Assembly (NCBI GenBank): GCA_946222435.1
Contig: CAMIOJ010000108.1
Coordinates: 1 to 7,208 of the forward strand
Direction of reading: 5' to 3'
Length of the DNA: 7,208 nucleotides
From: an uncultured Micrococcus sp.
GTDB lineage: Bacteria; Actinomycetota; Actinomycetes; Actinomycetales; Micrococcaceae
Part shown: positions 1 through 5,953 of the stretch, piece by piece
How the letters are laid out: every line of letters begins with the position of its first letter
Numbering within the stretch: the first letter of the stretch is position 1
Program-made: the position numbers and the translations under genes
Notes under the pieces: generated by a model
Told to the model about the DNA's origin: nothing
The model's database searches: none
What the model saw: only the letters and a program-made list of their open reading frames with translations

Positions 1-70
1 CGGGGCGGGGGCCGTTGTGGCCGGACGGTGCTGCGGACGGGGATTCGGCTGCGGAATGGGAATCTGACAT
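1..70 (-). CDS. N-terminus of unidentified protein (partial, runs off left edge)
   Basis: Reading leftward from an ATG at 70-68, the frame stays open for 23 codons to the window edge and starts MSDSHSAAESPSAAPSGHNG. The stretch is rich in Ser, Ala and Pro with no hydrophobic run, like the disordered N-terminal tails of many high-GC actinobacterial cytoplasmic proteins. No conserved domain is reached, so no function can be given. Support for a real gene is indirect: a TAGGCT -10 hexamer lies 7 nt before the ATG, almost the same arrangement as panB (TAGACT, then 7 nt). The neighbour on the + strand begins only 35 bp away, so the pair is divergent. Relatives often carry map or a polyphosphate glucokinase gene near this locus, but that is only a guess from recalled gene order. 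Confidence 0.5.
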   Translation of the reverse strand, partial: MSDSHSAAESPSAAPSGHNGPRP

Positions 71-77
71 GGCGTCC

Positions 78-83
78 AGCCTA
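78..83 (-). promoter_or_regulatory. Putative -10 hexamer TAGGCT for the left-edge gene
   Basis: On the minus strand the sequence reads TAGGCT, then ggacgcc (7 nt), then ATG at 70. It fits the actinobacterial housekeeping sigma TANNNT -10 consensus. The spacing puts the transcript start at or one base before the start codon, and no Shine-Dalgarno is present. No TTGACA-like -35 is evident at the expected distance. The call rests on sequence and spacing alone. Confidence 0.45.
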
Positions 84-86
84 CTC

Positions 87-105
87 GGGGGCTACGCTCG
101 CCCCC
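87..105. repeat. Inverted repeat GGGGGC-N7-GCCCCC abutting the small gene's start
   Basis: Perfect 6-bp arms at 87-92 and 100-105 flank the loop tacgctc, and the right arm touches the ATG at 106. The loop contains the proposed TACGCT -10 of the small gene. If that transcript is leaderless the repeat is not transcribed, so it would act as DNA (an operator) rather than as an RNA hairpin. In GC-rich DNA a 6-bp repeat can also arise by chance. Confidence 0.4.
93..98 (+). promoter_or_regulatory. Putative -10 hexamer TACGCT for the SPOR-like gene
   Basis: TACGCT matches TANNNT and lies 7 nt before the ATG at 106, with no Shine-Dalgarno between. It implies a leaderless mRNA or a 1-nt leader. A CTGACA at 64-69 resembles a -35 but is 23 bp away, longer than the usual spacer. 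The opposing -10 (78-83) is only 9 bp away, so the two promoters overlap. Confidence 0.45.
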
Positions 106-315
106 ATGAGCGAGAACGATTTCTGGTACAACACCCGCACCGGTCAGGTCGAGCAGGGCGCCCAGTCCGACTGGTCGCAGCTGCTGGGCCCCTACGCCAC
201 CCGTGAGGAGGCCGAGGGCGCCATGGCCAAGGTCGCGGCGAACAACGAGGCCGCGGACGCCGCGGACGACGAGGACAGCAGGTGGGACAACAACCCGGCC
301 AACGACGTGGACTGA
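106..315 (+). CDS. Small SPOR-like acidic protein (69 aa)
   Basis: A 69-residue protein with an aromatic N-terminal segment (DFWYNTRTGQVEQG, residues 5-18), then W23 and GPYATREEAEGAM (28-40). Short proteins of this pattern are common in Micrococcaceae and are usually annotated as SPOR-domain or hypothetical proteins; GPYxTREEA is the SPOR-like part, though the protein is much shorter than a full peptidoglycan-binding SPOR domain plus membrane anchor. The tail (about 45-69) is Ala- and Asp-rich, acidic and probably disordered. There is no signal peptide or membrane segment, so it should be cytoplasmic. I chose ATG 106 over the in-frame GTG at 28 because a -10 lies 7 nt upstream, family similarity starts here, and the extension would cover the divergent gene's start. 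Function unknown. Confidence 0.8.
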   Translation: MSENDFWYNTRTGQVEQGAQSDWSQLLGPYATREEAEGAMAKVAANNEAADAADDEDSRWDNNPANDVD

Positions 316-329
316 CCCCGTCCCGGGCG

Positions 330-361
330 GGGGAGCGGCGGCCGGGAACGTGAGGCTCCCC
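330..361. repeat. Stem-loop GGGGAGC / GCTCCCC downstream of the small gene
   Basis: Arms at 330-336 and 355-361 pair over 7 bp with an 18-nt loop. Three more pairs (326-328 with 362-364) form if G329 is bulged. A shorter CCCCG / CGGGG hairpin (316-320 / 328-332) overlaps the same region just after the stop codon. These may add to 3'-end formation for the small gene, but they are weaker than the hairpin at 385-427. Confidence 0.35.
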
Positions 362-384
362 GCCTCTCCGGTCCCACACCCTCC

Positions 385-427
385 CGACGACGGCCGCCCG
401 CCTCCTCGAGGCGGGCGGCCGTCGTCG
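385..427. terminator. Bidirectional hairpin terminator, 20-bp perfect stem
   Basis: Arms 385-404 and 408-427 are perfect reverse complements with a 3-nt loop (ctc). The hairpin is nearly equidistant from two converging stop codons: 69 nt after the small gene and 73 nt after panB. It should therefore serve both. Neither side has a T-tract, as is common for actinobacterial terminators. In both directions the 3' arm ends in GGCCGTCGTCG. Confidence 0.8.
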
Positions 428-500
428 TGCCTCCGCCGTGGTCCAGGCCGACGAGGGCGGCGGGAAGGGGTGGACGGGGCCGCGGCCGGCCGGTGCCGGC

Positions 501-1385
501 TCAGGACTCGAAGCCGTGCTCGGCCTCCGGGAAGGCGCCGGTGAGCACGTCGCGGCGATACTGGGCCACGGCACCGGTGACCACGGAGTGCAGGTCCGCG
601 TACTGCTTGACGAAGCGCGGCTTCTTCCCTTGGGTGAGTCCGAGCATGTCCTGCCACACCAGGACCTGGCCGGTGGTGCCGTCCCCGGCGCCGATGCCGA
701 CGGTCGGCACGGTGAGGGCCTCGTCCACGGCGCGGGCGACGGCGGTGGGCACCATCTCCATGAGCACCGTGAACGCGCCGGCGGCCTCGAGGGCCCGGGC
801 GGAGGCGACCATGGCCTCGACGGCGCCCTCCCCGCGGCCCTGGACACGGTAGCCGCCCAGGACGTGCTCGGACTGCGGGGTGAAGCCGATGTGCGCCATG
901 ACGGCGATGCCGGCGGCGGTCATGGCCTCCACATGCGGGACGAAGCGCTCGTCCCCCTCCATCTTCACCGCATGCACGCCGGCCTCCTTGACCAGGCGCA
1001 GGGCGGAGCGGACGGCCTGCTCGGGGGACTCCTCGTAGGAGCCGAAGGGCATGTCCGCCACCACGAAGGCACGCTGCGCGCCGCGGACGACGGCGGAGGA
1101 GAAGGTCACCATGTTGTCCACGGTCACCGGCAGGGTGGAGGAATGGCCGAGGACGGTGTTGCCCACGGAGTCGCCGACGAGCAGGACCTCGACGCCGGCG
1201 GCGTCGAACAGGGAGGCCGTCATGGCGTCGTAGCACGTGAGCATCGCGAAGCGACGGCCCTCGTCCTTGGCCCGCTGCAGGTGGACGGTGCGGTAGCGCG
1301 CGGGAGCGGGCGGGCCGTAGACGGCGGTCTCGTCGGAGGTCTGCGCGGAGGAGTCGGCGGCGGCCGGGGGGTGCTGGGTCGACAT
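501..1385 (-). CDS. panB: 3-methyl-2-oxobutanoate hydroxymethyltransferase (ketopantoate synthase)
   Basis: PanB transfers a hydroxymethyl group from 5,10-methylene-tetrahydrofolate to 2-oxoisovalerate, giving ketopantoate, the first committed step of pantothenate and CoA synthesis in the cytoplasm. The 294-aa protein shows the family motifs in order: MLTCYDA (48-54), GDSVGN (71-76), ADMPFGSY (110-117), VKMEGD (140-145), AHIGFTPQ (164-171), GGYRVQG (177-183), LMEMVP (208-213), VGIGAG (229-234) and QVLVWQDMLG (240-249). By alignment to E. coli PanB, D72, D111 and E143 are the metal ligands and E210 the catalytic Glu. About 27 extra N-terminal residues precede the TIM barrel. ATG 1385 fits a TAGACT -10 placed 7 nt upstream; no Shine-Dalgarno exists. 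The gene is divergent from glnA2, and panC is not in the window. Confidence 0.97.
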   Translation of the reverse strand: MSTQHPPAAADSSAQTSDETAVYGPPAPARYRTVHLQRAKDEGRRFAMLTCYDAMTASLFDAAGVEVLLVGDSVGNTVLGHSSTLPVTVDNMVTFSSAVVRGAQRAFVVADMPFGSYEESPEQAVRSALRLVKEAGVHAVKMEGDERFVPHVEAMTAAGIAVMAHIGFTPQSEHVLGGYRVQGRGEGAVEAMVASARALEAAGAFTVLMEMVPTAVARAVDEALTVPTVGIGAGDGTTGQVLVWQDMLGLTQGKKPRFVKQYADLHSVVTGAVAQYRRDVLTGAFPEAEHGFES

Positions 1386-1392
1386 GCGTCCG

Positions 1393-1398
1393 AGTCTA
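1393..1398 (-). promoter_or_regulatory. Putative -10 hexamer TAGACT for panB (leaderless)
   Basis: The minus strand reads TAGACT, cggacgc (7 nt), then the panB ATG at 1385. This is a strong TANNNT match with no Shine-Dalgarno after it, so transcription probably starts at or one base before the ATG. No recognisable -35 is found at 1416-1421. The downstream ggacgc also follows the left-edge gene's -10. Confidence 0.55.
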
Positions 1399-1402
1399 CG
1401 CA

Positions 1403-1416
1403 GTGGCGCAGGCCAC
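1403..1416. promoter_or_regulatory. Palindrome GTGGC-gcag-GCCAC between the panB and glnA2 promoters
   Basis: Perfect 5-bp arms (1403-1407 and 1412-1416) surround a 4-nt centre. The axis (1409.5) lies one base from the midpoint of the two opposing -10 hexamers (1410.5). The site covers the spacers and expected -35 zones of both promoters, so a dimeric regulator bound here would affect both genes. It does not resemble a GlnR box. The regulator is unknown and a chance palindrome is possible. Confidence 0.35.
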
Positions 1417-1422
1417 CCCGTC

Positions 1423-1428
1423 TAGAGT
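1423..1428 (+). promoter_or_regulatory. Putative -10 hexamer TAGAGT for the glnA2-glnE operon (leaderless)
   Basis: TAGAGT is followed by gaacac (6 nt) and then the glnA2 ATG at 1435, which places the hexamer at -12 to -7 if the A of ATG is +1. There is no GGAGG-type site before the start. No good -35 is seen around 1400-1405. This should be the main promoter for both glnA2 and glnE, since only 16 bp separate those genes. Confidence 0.6.
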
Positions 1429-1434
1429 GAACAC

Positions 1435-2775
1435 ATGGATCGACAGCAGGATTTCGTGCTCCGCACCATCGAGGACCGGGACGTGCGCTTCGTCCGCCTC
1501 TGGTTCACCGACGTCATCGGCACCCTCAAGTCGGTGGCGCTGGCCCCGGCCGAGGTGGAGGCGGCCTTCTCCGAGGGCCTGGGCTTCGACGGCTCCTCGA
1601 TCGACGGCTACACCCGCATCTTCGAGTCCGACATGCTCCTGCAGCCGGACCCGTCCACGTTCCAGATCCTGCCGTGGCGGGGAGAGCAGGAGCGCACCTC
1701 GCGCATGTTCTGCGACGTGCTCACCCCCGAGGGGCAGCCCTCGCCGGCCGACCCCCGCCACGTGCTGCGCCGTGTGCTGAACAGGGCCGCGGACATGGGC
1801 TTCAGCTGCTACACGCACCCGGAGATCGAGTTCTACCTCCTCGAGTCGGACCAGCCCGGCCCGGACGGCCTGCCGGTCCCGGTGGACACCGCCGGCTACT
1901 TCGACCACGTCCCCGGCGGCGTGGCCCAGGACTTCCGCCGCCGCGCGGTGACGTTGCTTGAGGACATGGGCATCTCCGTGGAGTTCAGCCACCACGAGGG
2001 CGGCCCCGGACAGAACGAGATCGACCTGCGCGCCGCCGACGCCCTGACCACCGCGGACAACATCATGACGTTCCGCACCGTGATCAAGGAGGTGGCCTCC
2101 CTCAACGACCACTACGCCACCTTCATGCCCAAGCCGTTCTCCGCCCACCCCGGCTCCGGCATGCACACCCACTTCTCCCTGTTCGAGGGGGACTCCAACG
2201 CGTTCTACGACCCCGCGGACGAGTACCGCCTGTCCACCACCGCCCGCCGCTTCATCGCGGGACTGCTCCATCACTCGGTGGAGATCACGGCGGTCACCCA
2301 CCAGTTCGTGAACTCCTACAAGCGGCTCTGGGGCGGCGGCGAGGCCCCCGCCTACGTCTCCTGGGGCCACAACAACCGCTCGGCCCTCGTGCGCGTCCCG
2401 CTGTACAAGCCGGACAAGGCCGGCTCCGCCCGCATCGAGTACCGCGGCTTGGACGCCGGGGTGAACCCCTACCTCGCCTACGCCCTGCTGCTCGCCGCGG
2501 GCCTGAAGGGCATCGAGGAGGGGTACGAGCTGCCGGAGGCCGCCGACGAGGACATCTCCGCGCTCACCACCATGGAGCGCCGGGCGCTGGGCCACCAGCC
2601 GCTGCCCGGCACCCTCCACGACGCCCTGCGCGTGATGGAGGACTCCGAGTTCGTGGCCGAGGTCCTCGGCGAGCACGTCTTCGAAACCCTGCTCCGGAAC
2701 AAGGCGCAGGAGTGGGACGACTACCGCGTCCAGGTCACCGAGTACGAGATCAAGCGCTACCTCAGCGGACTCTGA
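1435..2775 (+). CDS. glnA2: Glutamine synthetase-family ligase GlnA2 (type I fold, not adenylylated)
   Basis: A 446-aa GS-I protein closely resembling M. tuberculosis GlnA2 (also 446 aa as I recall it), sharing MDRQ-FVLRT at the N-terminus and SYKRL (294-298). Canonical GS makes glutamine from glutamate, ammonia and ATP. By alignment to E. coli GS, the metal ligands are E132, E188, E195 (n1) and E130, H244, E335 (n2); latch D52 (FDGSSI) and flap E303 (GGGEAP) are also present, so the ligase should be active. The residue matching adenylylated Tyr397 is S375 (DEDISAL in place of DKNLYDL), so GlnE cannot modify it there. The Asn264-loop residue is P239 (HPGSGMH), as in other GlnA2 proteins. A Streptomyces relative has been reported to glutamylate polyamines, so the substrate may not be ammonia alone. 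It is first in an operon with glnE. Confidence 0.95.
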   Translation: MDRQQDFVLRTIEDRDVRFVRLWFTDVIGTLKSVALAPAEVEAAFSEGLGFDGSSIDGYTRIFESDMLLQPDPSTFQILPWRGEQERTSRMFCDVLTPEGQPSPADPRHVLRRVLNRAADMGFSCYTHPEIEFYLLESDQPGPDGLPVPVDTAGYFDHVPGGVAQDFRRRAVTLLEDMGISVEFSHHEGGPGQNEIDLRAADALTTADNIMTFRTVIKEVASLNDHYATFMPKPFSAHPGSGMHTHFSLFEGDSNAFYDPADEYRLSTTARRFIAGLLHHSVEITAVTHQFVNSYKRLWGGGEAPAYVSWGHNNRSALVRVPLYKPDKAGSARIEYRGLDAGVNPYLAYALLLAAGLKGIEEGYELPEAADEDISALTTMERRALGHQPLPGTLHDALRVMEDSEFVAEVLGEHVFETLLRNKAQEWDDYRVQVTEYEIKRYLSGL

Positions 2776-2781
2776 GCGGAC

Positions 2782-2787
2782 GGAGGA
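2782..2787 (+). promoter_or_regulatory. Shine-Dalgarno GGAGGA of glnE
   Basis: GGAGGA lies 4 nt before the ATG at 2792 (5 nt counted from the GGAGG core), inside the 16-bp gap after the glnA2 stop. It fixes the glnE start and shows that translation initiates independently. It contrasts with glnA2, which has no such site. Confidence 0.8.
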
Positions 2788-2791
2788 GCCG

Positions 2792-5700
2792 ATGACCTCG
2801 CTGCCCGGCGCCGACGCCGACTCCCTCCGGCGCCGCGCCCTCACCGGTGCCGGGTTCACCGACCTGGACCGCGCCCGCTCGCTGCTCGGCCAGAAGGAGT
2901 TCGAGGGGGTGGACCTGGAGGCCCTCGTGGCCGCCCTGTCCCACGCACCCGACCCGGAGCAGGCCCTGCTGCTGTGGCTGCGCCTGATCGAGCGGGAGCC
3001 GGCCGCGAAGCGGATCGCCGCGGACGAGCGGCAGGCCGCCCGCCTGTCCCGCCTGCTCGGCGCCTCCGAGGCCCTCGGTGAGTTCCTCATCCGCCGGCCC
3101 GAGCACCTGGACCTGGTCTCCGACCCGGACCGTGCCGCCGCCACCGCGCCGGCCCTGGCCCAGCCGGACCCTGCGGCCGGCCACGGCGACTGGGACGACG
3201 AGACGGCGCGGCTGCACCGCCTGCTGCTGGAGGCGGTCGGCGCGGACCCGGAGGCGGACCGCCCCGTGGCGACGGAGGCCGGTGCCGAGGCGGCGGTCGC
3301 CCTGCGCCGGGCCTACCGCCGTCAGCTCACCGCGATCGCCCTGCAGGACCTGGACTCCGCGGACCCCACGCTGATCGAGCCGTCCGTCGCCGCCTGGCTG
3401 GCGGACCTGGCCGGCGCCGCGATCGACGCCGCGCTCGCGGTGGCCCGGGCCGCCGCGGTGGAGCGGCACGGCGAGGCGGCCGAGACCCTGGAGCTCGCCG
3501 TGATCGGGATGGGCAAGTGTGGTGCCCGGGAGCTCAACTACATCTCCGACGTGGACGTGATCTTCGCGCACGCCGCCGGCCGGGGGCAGGACGAGACGCA
3601 GGCCGCCGTGGTGGCTGCGGAGATGGCCGGCGGCATCGGCAGGGTCATCTACGGCTCCGCGCCGGAGCCCAACCTGTGGGAGGTGGACGCCAACCTGCGC
3701 CCGGAGGGCAAGGACGGCGCCCTGTCCCGCACCGTGGACTCCCACGCCGAGTACTACCGGCGCTGGGCCCACGGCTGGGAGTTCCAGGCGCTGCTGAAGG
3801 CCCGCCCGATCGCCGGGTCCGCCGAGCTCGGCGCGGAGTACATGGAGCGCATGTGGCCGCTGGTGTGGAAGTCCTCCACGCAGGAGGGCTTCGTGGAGAA
3901 CGTGCAGAAGATGCGCGGGCGCGTGATGGACAACATCGCCCATGCCGAGCGGGACCGGGAGATCAAGCTCGGCGCCGGCGGCCTGCGGGACGTGGAGTTC
4001 ACCGCCCAGCTGCTCCAGCTGGTCCACGGCCGCGCGGATGAGTCCGTGCGCGTGCGCTCGACCCTGGAGGCCATCGAGCGCCTCCACGACGCCTCCTACA
4101 TCTCCACCCGTGACGCCGAGGCGTTCGCCGCACGCTACCGGTGGCTGCGCACCCTCGAACACCGCATCCAGCTGGTCCACCTGCGCCGCACCCACCTGAT
4201 GCCCAAGAAGGAGGAGGCGCTGCGTGTGGTCGCCCGCTCCATGCAGGCACCGGGCGAGGGGCGGCACGCGGACGCCGAGGGGCTGTCCGCCGACTTCCGC
4301 ACCGTGCGCCGCGAGGTGCGCGAGCTGCACGAGCGGATCTTCTACCGGCCGCTGCTGTCCACCACGGCGGCGCTGTCCGACGACGAGGTCAAGCTCACCG
4401 CCGAGGCCGTGCAGGAGCGCCTGGCCGCGCTGGGCTACCGGGATCCGAAGGGCGCCCTGCGGCACATCGAGGCGCTCACCCAGGGCGTGTCCCGCCGGGC
4501 CTCCATGCAGCGCCAGCTGCTGCCGGTCATGCTCGGCTGGTTCGCGGACGGCCCGGACCCGGACGGCGGCCTGCTGGCCTTCCGCCGGCTCTCCGAGTCG
4601 CTCGGCCAGAGCCCGTGGTTCCTGCGGATGCTGCGGGACTCCAGTGCCGCGGCCAAGCGCCTGTGCGGCGTCCTGTCCAGCTCCCGGTTCATCGGCGACC
4701 TGCTGGAGCACTCGCCGGAGTCTGCGGCCTGGCTCGGGGACGACCGCCAGCTCGAGCCCGTGGACGCGGAGGCGCTGTGGAAGCAGGCCCGTGCCGTGCT
4801 GTCCCGCCGGGACGACACCGAGGAGCCCGCCCACGTGGTCCGTCACGTCCGGCAGGCCCGCCGGCGGGAGATCCTCCGCGTGGCCCTGGCCGACGCCTCC
4901 CACCACATCGACCTCGAGCAGACCGTCCGCGCCCTGAGCGACGTGGACCATGTGGCCGTGCTCGGCGCCCTGCAGATCTGCCTGGTCGCCCTCGAGCAGG
5001 AGGAGGAGCTGCTCACCGACGTCGCTGTGGTGGCCATGGGCCGCCAGGGCGGCCGCGAGATCACCTACGGCTCGGACCTGGACGCGATGTTCGTGCACCG
5101 TCCCCGCGCGGGAGCGGACCCGGATGCCGCGCAGCAGCAGGCGGTGCGGATCGCCAAGCAGCTCACCGCGCTGCTCAAGCAGCCGGCTCAGCCGCCGCTG
5201 CCGGGGGAGCCGACCCTGGTGGTGGACGCGGACCTGCGGCCCGAGGGACGGCAGGGCCCGCTCGCGAGGTCCCTGGACTCCTACCGTGAGTACTACCGCC
5301 GCTGGGCGGAGGTCTGGGAGCGCCAGGCGCTGCTGCGTGCCCGGCCGCTCGCCGGGGACGCCGGTCTGCTGGAGGAGGTCGCCGCCTGGGCGGACCAGGT
5401 CCGCTACGCGGGAGAGCTCTCGGCCGGCGACCTGCGGGAGATCCGCCGGATCAAGGCCCGGGTGGAGTCCGAGCGGCTGCCGCGCGGCGTGCAGCCGGCC
5501 CGGCACGTGAAGCTCGGCCCGGGAGGGCTCTCGGACGTCGAGTGGCTCGTGCAGACCCTGCAGCTCCGCCATGCCGGGGAGCACTCCTCGCTGCGGACCA
5601 CGTCCACGCTGCCGGCCCTGCGGGCCCTGGCCTCGCTGGACCTGCTGCCGGCCGCGGACGCGGAGGCGCTCGAGACGGCCTGGTCGCTGTGCAGCCGCAT

Positions 5701-5887
5701 CCGCGCCGCCGGGTACCTCTGGTCCGGCAAAGCCTCGGACGTGCTGCCCTCGAACTCCCGGGACATGGCGGCGCTGGCCCGCTGGTGCGCCGGCCCGGAG
5801 ACCACCTCCGCGGCGTTCGAGGAGCACGTCAGGCGTGTGATGCGCCGGGCCCGCCAGGTGTTCGAGAAGCACTTCTACGGCCTCTGA
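2792..5887 (+). CDS. glnE: Bifunctional glutamine synthetase adenylyltransferase/deadenylylase
   Basis: GlnE attaches AMP to a Tyr of glutamine synthetase when nitrogen is plentiful and removes it when nitrogen is scarce. The protein is 1031 aa, a little longer than E. coli GlnE (946). It has two nucleotidyltransferase halves. The N-terminal (adenylyl-removing) half has GMGKCGARELNYISDVD (239-255, metal Asp D253 and D255), VDANLRPEG (298-306) and KLGAGGLRDVEF (392-403). The C-terminal (adenylylating) half repeats these as AMGRQGGREITYGSDLD (748-764, D762 and D764), VDADLRPEG (811-819) and KLGPGGLSDVEW (907-918). A helical linker of roughly 480-740 separates them. All visible catalytic residues are intact, so both activities are expected. 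GlnE is cytoplasmic and follows glnA2 by 16 bp, but its substrate should be GlnA1, whose 3' end lies at 7162. No PII or GlnD gene is in the window. Confidence 0.97.
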   Translation: MTSLPGADADSLRRRALTGAGFTDLDRARSLLGQKEFEGVDLEALVAALSHAPDPEQALLLWLRLIEREPAAKRIAADERQAARLSRLLGASEALGEFLIRRPEHLDLVSDPDRAAATAPALAQPDPAAGHGDWDDETARLHRLLLEAVGADPEADRPVATEAGAEAAVALRRAYRRQLTAIALQDLDSADPTLIEPSVAAWLADLAGAAIDAALAVARAAAVERHGEAAETLELAVIGMGKCGARELNYISDVDVIFAHAAGRGQDETQAAVVAAEMAGGIGRVIYGSAPEPNLWEVDANLRPEGKDGALSRTVDSHAEYYRRWAHGWEFQALLKARPIAGSAELGAEYMERMWPLVWKSSTQEGFVENVQKMRGRVMDNIAHAERDREIKLGAGGLRDVEFTAQLLQLVHGRADESVRVRSTLEAIERLHDASYISTRDAEAFAARYRWLRTLEHRIQLVHLRRTHLMPKKEEALRVVARSMQAPGEGRHADAEGLSADFRTVRREVRELHERIFYRPLLSTTAALSDDEVKLTAEAVQERLAALGYRDPKGALRHIEALTQGVSRRASMQRQLLPVMLGWFADGPDPDGGLLAFRRLSESLGQSPWFLRMLRDSSAAAKRLCGVLSSSRFIGDLLEHSPESAAWLGDDRQLEPVDAEALWKQARAVLSRRDDTEEPAHVVRHVRQARRREILRVALADASHHIDLEQTVRALSDVDHVAVLGALQICLVALEQEEELLTDVAVVAMGRQGGREITYGSDLDAMFVHRPRAGADPDAAQQQAVRIAKQLTALLKQPAQPPLPGEPTLVVDADLRPEGRQGPLARSLDSYREYYRRWAEVWERQALLRARPLAGDAGLLEEVAAWADQVRYAGELSAGDLREIRRIKARVESERLPRGVQPARHVKLGPGGLSDVEWLVQTLQLRHAGEHSSLRTTSTLPALRALASLDLLPAADAEALETAWSLCSRIRAAGYLWSGKASDVLPSNSRDMAALARWCAGPETTSAAFEEHVRRVMRRARQVFEKHFYGL

Positions 5888-5917
5888 CGCCGCGGTGCCC
5901 GGCCCGTCAGCCACACT

Positions 5918-5937
5918 CCCGTCCGGGGCCGGACGGG
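5918..5937. terminator. Hairpin between convergent glnE and flavin monooxygenase genes
   Basis: CCCGTCCG (5918-5925) and CGGACGGG (5930-5937) form a perfect 8-bp stem with a gggc loop, about 30 nt after the glnE stop and 16 nt after the opposing stop. A competing pairing of GTGCCC (5895-5900) with GGGCAC (5935-5940) is possible. No T-tract follows on either side. It is probably a shared terminator for both genes. Confidence 0.6.
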
Positions 5938-5953
5938 CACGGCGGAACGGGTC

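Noticed and set aside
28..105. N-terminal extension of the small SPOR-like protein from GTG at 28
   Set aside because: The 26 extra residues show no family similarity, would cover the divergent gene's start and promoter, and no Shine-Dalgarno precedes the GTG. ATG 106 has a well-placed -10.
438..1430. A 330-codon + strand open frame opposite panB
   Set aside because: Gly- and His-rich composition typical of the antisense of a GC-rich gene; panB on the other strand carries all family motifs.
1386..1434. GlnR or AmtR nitrogen-regulator site upstream of glnA2
   Set aside because: I looked for a GTnAC-n6-GAAAC type box and for AT-rich AmtR-like motifs. The only dyad is the GC-rich GTGGC-N4-GCCAC, which resembles neither.
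1396..3144. A 582-codon minus-strand open frame across glnA2 and the start of glnE
   Set aside because: It overlaps two well-supported genes, crosses their operon junction, and shows no motif or initiation signal. It is a high-GC shadow frame.
2762..5914. A 1050-codon open frame antisense to glnE
   Set aside because: It mirrors glnE codon bias: GC-rich third positions remove stops on the opposite strand. The translation is low-complexity Gly, Arg, Leu, Val and His text with no recognisable domain, while the + strand frame has full GlnE motifs.
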